NCBI GenBank assembly: GCA_964030785.1
Contig: OZ034966.1
Span: forward strand, 645,501 to 709,500
Direction: 5' to 3'
From: Siderastrea siderea
Lineage: Eukaryota; Cnidaria; Anthozoa; Scleractinia; Rhizangiidae
Length of the DNA: 64,000 nt
Shown here: one piece after another, positions 57,998 to 64,000 of the stretch
Position numbering within the stretch: the first letter of the stretch is position 1
Layout: each line of letters starts with the position of its first letter
Translations under genes and position numbers: made by a program
Notes under the pieces: generated by a model
The model's input: only the letters and a program-made list of their open reading frames with translations
Told to the model about the DNA's origin: nothing
Database searches by the model: none

Positions 57998-60900
57998 ATG
58001 GCCTTTAGTCCTGTTCTTCCTTCTGTCGTTTTCTTTCTTGGACTGTTTGGTAAGTGCTCGATAAACTTTTTGTCATTGGTTGCTAAGAAATAGAGCGTGC
58101 GTTTGGTTATTCTGGATGTGAAAGTGCCAAAGAGGCAGAAGAGACTTCAATTAAATGACAGCGTCTTACTTTATAGCTACATTGCTGTAAAACTAAATCC
58201 CTGGTGTTTAAGGAGGCTTTGCCAATACGCCCCACACTAGTTCGAACAAATACTTCTCTGCATTCGACTAAATGGTTTTATGAAAATATAAGAAAGCGGA
58301 AAGTAAAACTGTCCAACGGAGATGCGTTAAGTGGAGGGGACATGGAAGTCGGGAGACAATTATTCAAGCTAAAGATTAAATCAATGATTAATTACAAAAT
58401 AAAGGCTGTTACTCATAAGCAAGATAATTCTGTTTTTATTTTAGTCAGTTTGGCTCACTGACTCGTTTTCAGTTTGTTCGATTTATCAAACGCTAGTTCG
58501 AGCCGTGTTGAAAAATTTTGAGTATTAGTCACAGTTTCTTTGGAGATTTAGAAATGAATACAAAGAGCTTTCTACGAATGACAGCTTAGGTGATCTGTTC
58601 TTTGTGTCTTGCAAGAACTATTTATTTATACGTCCATCATGAAAATATCAAGGCTGAATTTAGATTAGCCTAGACAAATATTTGAAGAATTTCATGTCAG
58701 GCGTAATGGAAAAGGTAGTAATGTGGATAGATCGAAAAGAAATAAATAGAAATGGAAAAATGGTTATTTGTTTCAAGAGACTAGGGCGAGAACATGGTGT
58801 ATCTGAGTGGAGTCATCAAAAACAGTCACGTGAGGTGAACTACTTTGAAAGGTCATCTGTGACAGGATGACTAGACACTTTGTTTAAGGCTACGTCAAAA
58901 ATACCCAGCAGACAAGGTCCTTACTACGATAGCATAAATTGCAAGTGCAACGTTTTGGGCGTGATTCCTGATAAACTTTTGTTCTTAGGCCATCGTAACT
59001 TGATTAAGAATAAAACACAAACAGCGGTGATAAACTTGGTAAATAAACGCATTTTGATCATTAACTTGACGTCTAGTATGCTAGACAACATGCATTTATA
59101 AAAGTGACCGTTACAGTGCTTGAAAACTGTTTATCTAGTTTACAACTAAACTATATAAACAGTTTTCAAAGACTGTAACGGTTACTTTTGAAAATGTATG
59201 TTGTCTAGCATACGAAACGTCATTCATTCATTCATTCATTCATTCATTCATTCATTCATTCATTCATTCATTCATTCATTCATTCATTTATTCATTCATT
59301 CATTCGTTCATTCATTGTTTGTTTGTATTATTATCATCTTTTGGGAGAGGGGGATTTTTGGGGACCGTTTCAATATTTATCAATATCCTTTAGCAAGTTA
59401 GATTACTTCCTTTAACCCTGTACAACCAAACATTTCCGCATGCCATTAGTATTACGGGTGGACTGCAAGAGAAACAATAGATCAAGGACCTGGCACAGAA
59501 AAGAAGTCTGTGGCGTAAGCGATAATAACGGCAATGCAGATGAGTAAGGGAGGAGGAGGAGGAGGAGGAGGAGGATAATGGACTATTTTCTTTATCACAG
59601 CCTTTGTCTACAATGAATCGCCATCTTGTCCTCAAAGCGAAACGAAGTTTTCTGGAAAGCTGAAAATGGACACGGCTTTTTTAAACATCACATCCACTTT
59701 AAATCAGTCAATAACAGTGTCAGGAATCTCCTCAAACTGTTACAAGGTACATGAACACAATTTGTTGCTCAATTGAGAGGTATTAAAGTCCAACATTTAT
59801 GGTGTTTTGGTGCAAGCGTTTTTCCGCCTTTAGAGCTGGTTGCTGGTTGAAAATTGGTCATAGTGATTGCACTTTACCCACTATTATATTTTTTTATTTT
59901 CTTTTATTTTTACACAAACTTTAGTTTTTGTTTACCACAGTGCATATTCATTACAATATCATTACTTTACAATATAACATAACATTACAATATATTTCAT
60001 TACAACACATTACATTTCACTAATATTACTTGCGATGCTTACAACTCAGTTCTTGTTTTTTTACACCTGTGCGACTGTAAGTTAAAGACTAGTCTTAACC
60101 AAAACTAAACTACAACACACACAACGCATTAACCAAACGTTGTCTTTTTCTTGGTAGTGTCCCATTCAGGTTCTGAAAACCGGAGTTGTGGATAACACAT
60201 TTCTCATCGTCAATACTCATCACCGTTTTATTCTTACGATAAACAGTGGCTCTGAAAAGCTATGCAGGTTGGTATGGGAAAATAAGTTGTATTAATTTAC
60301 TTTAAAATAAAGAGAGAAAGGAGTTTCAAAACGTAGAAAAAGTAAAAGGTGGCTTACAAAGTGTTGTAAATGAGCTAAGAAATGTAAATCTTATGTCAAA
60401 ACAGTCTAACTGTTTCAAACAGGAACGCGTGCAAATGTAGTCTTGTTAGAAACAGCAAGAATTTTCTGTGACGAAATACGCTTCTACTGGCAATCAATAC
60501 GTTATAATACACTTTAGCGGGTTAATAGTGTCCACCAAAGTTATTTTGGTATCCAAACGGAACTTAAGACATATAACCTTTGCAAAAACACTTAAAACGA
60601 CAACAGTGGCAATCTTTGAGCACACTGAAGAAAAAGAAAACGAAGGGTTTTCAGGAATTCATCTGTACACAACTAAAACCATCGACAGCAAAGTCAGCCG
60701 CGGACATTTTTCGGAAAGGCGAGGGAACAAAACGTACGAGTATAGTAATTCAAGGAAAACTGGCCCCTGTTATCATTCAGCTTACTCGAAAACTGTTTTC
60801 GGTCTTCCTTCTCTTTCAACTTGGCTGCATCGTTTTAGTTCCTTTGTTTTGCCAGATTAAACGTAGGGAAAACACGGCAGAAAAAAACCTGGGAGGATTG

Positions 60901-63852
60901 TAAGATTGAATAAGAAAGTACTTATTAACCAGTTATTAGAATGGGCTAACCTTCCAACATTAAAGCAACAGAAGATTACAGGATATTGCAATTACGATGT
61001 ATAGAGTAAAGAATGAACTTTGCCCTCAGTATATTAAGCACTTATATGAATTTAATGAAAGCAGCTGATAATCTAAGAGTGAAAGAGTTCATGACGCCGA
61101 GTTTTAACACAACAAGCTATGGCAAACATTCGTTGAGATACTTGGGACCTCAACTTTGGTCAAAGCTAGACTCGAACATACGGAACACACCATCGATTTG
61201 CGCTTTTAAGAAGGCTATTAGAAAGCTAGATTTAGATGGTTTTGTTAGTAGCAGCTGTAGAAACTGTATCTTATGCTCTTCTTAGTTTATTGTCACATAT
61301 TTTAACGCATAGCAACCAATTATACTGACGTAATTTTTACACCTTTTTACACTTTTCTAATTTTAGAGAAATGTAGATATTATCTTATGTTTTTGTTAAA
61401 ATGTTATCTAATTTTGTAGTTATTATGTATAGGTATGTTTTTTTTAGCTATAGTGCCCTTACTTAGTGGGCAACCTCTATTAACGATGACACTTAATTTA
61501 ATAAAGTTATCTATCTTACCTATCTATCTTAATCCTCGGACGTACAAGAAAAGTCACACCCCCAAAGTGGTACAAGGGGGTTGACTACCCTCATTGGGTT
61601 TTTCTAGGCTACTTTGTTTCGAAAAGAGAAGCCCTGAGAGGCGATCTACAAGATGAGGTATATATTATGAGTTGTGGCTCTGCTGGGGGCTGTGACGTAA
61701 CCCAAAATGGCGCCATCTTGGATTTGACCCAAAATTAGAAATTATCAAAAAACGACGGAAATTGCAAATTTTTCAGTGATGCTAGACATGTAGATGACAT
61801 AATTTAAAAAGACTTTGCTGCTTTTTGTCAACATTTTATTCAAAAATAGCTTGAATACCTGCTGCTTATGACGTCAGATCTCGTAACCACAGCAACCGAT
61901 TCCCACCAAACTTGTGTCAAAATGTGTCTAAGGGAGTGCATACAGCTACTGAAAAGGGCAGTTGAATATGAAAAAGCGTCTTGGAAAAAATCAAGAAAAG
62001 CTCTATGGGTAGGGGGTTATCAGCCCCCCCTTCCCCCCCTCCCATGTTCATCCGAGGGTTAAGGGTTACTACTTAGAAAAGACAAGAAATAGAAAACATC
62101 ATAATTATTTACCGGGCTTTATTACTCAATGGACTGACTCAAGCCTCCGAAGTATTTTATTACTAACAAGTGTTGGTTTCAGCAGCTTAGAGTATCTTTT
62201 TGGTGAGAGAGGCTGGTACGAGTATGCAGTGAAACCGAATGTCACTTGTCAGCTGAAGACCATCAAGTCACCTGAAAACTCCTACATGCGTGAGTGGACT
62301 TATAAACATATGAGTAACTATACCCTACTTACTTTCTTTTAACTTTTTGCACCACAGTACAAATTGCAAACAGCAGTAGCGGGGCCAAAAATTTTGCAGG
62401 TGCCTCCTACACTAATACCTAGCTGTAGTCTCTGGGTAATCAAGGCATATTTCCGGAAAGTTTGTCCGTGTAAACGCACAGCAGTGCCGATCCTAGACGA
62501 TTTTGATGATAATGGAGCGCTTAAGCGATTAGCGATCGCAATTAAGAGCAAACGAAAATGGCAATCCCGGAAACGTTTCTTCTGGTTAGCGAAATGGAAC
62601 ATACAGTGTCAATAAATGTTGCATCGTTAAACCATTCAATGTTTTCAAGAAAACAAGACTCGCAAAGATTTCTATCACTGCATTTTAGAAGGATTTCATC
62701 GCTGTTCTTTATCAGCCCTTATGTCATAACGAAGTACTCTTAGCTGACTTAACTTACAGTCAGCTGTACTGGCTTTCTTTGCAGCTGTATGGATAGCATT
62801 TGCAGCACTGTTTGGCACGGCTGTTATATGGGTCATTCTCACCTTCATTGTAAGGTAACTGACTGGATTTAATTAACTTCTACACGTACAGTTTAATTCA
62901 TCCTACTGATGTTGTAAAGACTATTATGAGATCACATGAGTTGCCCCCAAAATGTCAAGCCTGAGTGGTCTCTTACGGGAGGTGGTCGCATACGAGAAGT
63001 CAGACCACAGGAGGTAAAATGCTGATTTTTTTCCGAGGTTAATTAACAATTATTGACCGAGGTGGAAGTAAATATCTACCACTCTTAACCGACACTGAGG
63101 TCAATAATTGTTTTAGTATATACCAAACCAGTGGATAGCCAGCACTAAATAGTTCCTTTTTTTCTGGGAAATAAGCCAAAACCAGAAAAATCCCGGGAGG
63201 TGAATACCATATGCTATCCCGAGTTTGAGTAGCCAATCAGAGAGTGCGAAAAACAATATCGACTTGTTTGGTATATACTAATGCCCAAATAAACACATAA
63301 CCGAAAATGAAATGTTGTATCTTTAGCGGAGAACCGAGAATCCCAAGTACATTACATTAACAAATGATTCATATTAGAGTTGTATGGTGCTATTCTGTTG
63401 AGTTTAAACCCGGTGATATGGGATTATAGACTGTGTCAAGCTGTAAGGTACGTAATGTGGTCCTTCTTTGAGCCTACTAAGAGGACTCTTATCATAAGAA
63501 GTAATTTGTTTTAATGACAGTTATTTTTCTAACCTTGTCTGTATCTGTGTGTATAGAAAATGCAATGCTAAGTGCAAGAAGCGTAAATCCGACTTGGTCA
63601 ACGAAGTAAGTACGAAAGGACGAAACAAGCGTTTAATGGCAATGATACGGGATGGAGGGGTTTAAGAAAGACACCCTGAATCTGCTGTTGAAGAATTCTG
63701 CGTTTGTTTGTTTTCTTTGTTGTTGTTTCTTATCCATTCAAAAGGCTGCAGGTCAGGATGCTTATAAACAGGCTGTTGTTATTTGTGGGCAGCTGTTATA
63801 TGCAGTTGGCATTGTGGATTCGGTGAACCAATTAAAATGCCGAAGAAGATAA
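57998..63852 (+). CDS. HGSNAT-family paralogue: luminal domain and first membrane helix, possibly truncated
   Basis: Exons are 57998-58049, 59601-59746, 60158-60267, 62186-62289, 62785-62854, 63557-63605, and a tentative last exon 63745-63852 (stop TAA 63850-63852), giving 212 residues. Exon 1 is a signal peptide (MAFSPVLPSVVFFLGLF). The luminal part shares SSNCxKC, SLEYLFGERGWYEY and N-glycosylation sites with HGSNAT. Exon 5 is a membrane helix (VWIAFAALFGTAVIWVILTF). Exon 2 ends in phase 0, exon 3 in phase 2 and exon 4 in phase 1; exon 5 is 70 bases, all exactly as in HGSNAT exons 2-5. The last exon (AAGQDAYKQAVVICGQ..., ending KCRRR) has a weak AAAAG acceptor and no HGSNAT counterpart. If it is wrong, the gene continues past the window. 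The acyltransferase motifs are not in the window. Confidence 0.75.
59068..59221. repeat. Near-perfect 154-bp palindrome next to an (ATTC)n tract
   Basis: The left arm (GACGT, then TATGCTAGACAACAT, TGACCGTTACAG and TTGAAAACTG) is mirrored on the right through AACAGTTTTCAAAG, CTGTAACGGTTA and ATGTTGTCTAGCATA. Arms are about 75 bases with few mismatches and almost no spacer. It lies in intron 1 of the HGSNAT paralogue. Confidence 0.85.
59222..59316. repeat. (ATTC)n microsatellite
   Basis: More than 20 ATTC units with two substitutions, starting directly at the edge of the palindrome. Confidence 0.95.
59548..59575. repeat. (GGA)n microsatellite
   Basis: Nine GGA units, 26 bases before the exon-2 acceptor region of the HGSNAT paralogue. 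Confidence 0.95.
60930..61530 (+). pseudogene. LINE reverse-transcriptase C-terminal fragment with 3' tail
   Basis: Reading frames give NQLLEWANLPTLKQQK, then YRVKNELCPQYIKHLYEFN, and after a frame change the frame 61013-61285 with NTTSYGKHSLRYLGPQLWSK and RKLDLDGF. This is the common C-terminus of CR1/L2-like non-LTR retrotransposons. The tail ends in a GTGCCC...GTGGGC hairpin and (TATC)n-like sequence. At least one frameshift marks it as dead. It is in intron 3 of the HGSNAT paralogue. Confidence 0.75.
61533..62058. mobile_element. piggyBac-type MITE with TTAA target site
   Basis: TTAA at 61529-61532 and 62059-62062 flanks termini TCCTCGGACGTACA (left) and CCCTCGGATGAACA (right, complement). 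It contains ATGGCGCCATC and runs of G/C near both ends, with no transposase frame. TTAA plus CCC-type ends is the piggyBac pattern. Confidence 0.75.
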
Positions 63853-64000
63853 TAACAATGAAAAATAGAATTTGCATGGAAATCGAGACTGGCCAACTAA
63901 CCATGTAAACCTGAAATCGCTTATTTTAGTAAATAAATGAGCTTGTGATTAAACAAGAAACATGAAACATTTTTTTTCTTGTTCAATTTCATGCTAGTAT
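63853..64000. other. Right edge, downstream of the tentative paralogue stop
   Basis: AATAAA at about 63932 follows the TAA at 63852 by 80 bases and would serve as a polyadenylation signal if the short form is real. Confidence 0.4.

Noticed and set aside
60468..60903. Overlapping ORFs of 130 and 107 codons in intron 3 of the HGSNAT paralogue
   Set aside because: Two overlapping frames without recognisable domains; a hydrophobic patch in one is not enough to call a gene.

Overview
The window is animal nuclear DNA, most likely from an anthozoan and probably a stony coral. It has AT-rich introns with GT..AG borders, many small inverted-repeat elements, microsatellites, BEL/Pao, LINE and Penelope-like retroelement sequence, and genes with many phase-1 introns. 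The species assignment is an inference from gene style and repeat content, not from a search.

Layout. (1) 524-1470, + strand: a small three-exon gene for a 114-residue, Lys/Glu-rich helical protein I do not recognise. (2) 1471-8670: repeat-rich intergenic DNA with several foldback or terminal-inverted-repeat elements, a 17-bp minisatellite, a (CATC/CGTT/CATT) array and a tRNA-like repeat inside 86-bp direct repeats. (3) 9131-28318, + strand: a complete 28-exon gene for a secreted mosaic protein of about 1588 residues: signal peptide, one F5/8-type C (discoidin) domain, 8 sushi/CCP domains, one calcium-binding EGF domain and 16 more sushi domains. Each sushi domain is one exon and all introns but one are phase 1. 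Two stretches show that exon pairs were duplicated in tandem (ABABAB, then CDCD). (4) 30754-56376, - strand: a complete 19-exon HGSNAT orthologue (heparan-alpha-glucosaminide N-acetyltransferase, about 630 residues). Its introns hold a nearly intact 6.3-kb BEL/Pao LTR retrotransposon (33570-39892) with LTRs that look identical, a hAT-like element, TTAA-flanked and other inverted-repeat elements, a LINE fragment and an unusual 1.7-kb unit bounded by clusters of TGAGTCA sites. (5) 57998 to the right edge, + strand: a second gene of the HGSNAT family, head-to-head with the first. It matches the luminal domain and first membrane segment exon by exon; it either ends at 63852 as a 212-residue protein without the acyltransferase core, or continues beyond the window.

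Functional links. HGSNAT and its divergent relative share a 1.6-kb intergenic region with a near-consensus CLEAR (TFEB-type) site, as expected for lysosomal genes. The sushi gene converges on HGSNAT and is probably extracellular; nothing in the sequence ties the two together. Protein lengths and splice sites were assembled by hand from splice signals and phase arithmetic, so they are models rather than transcripts.
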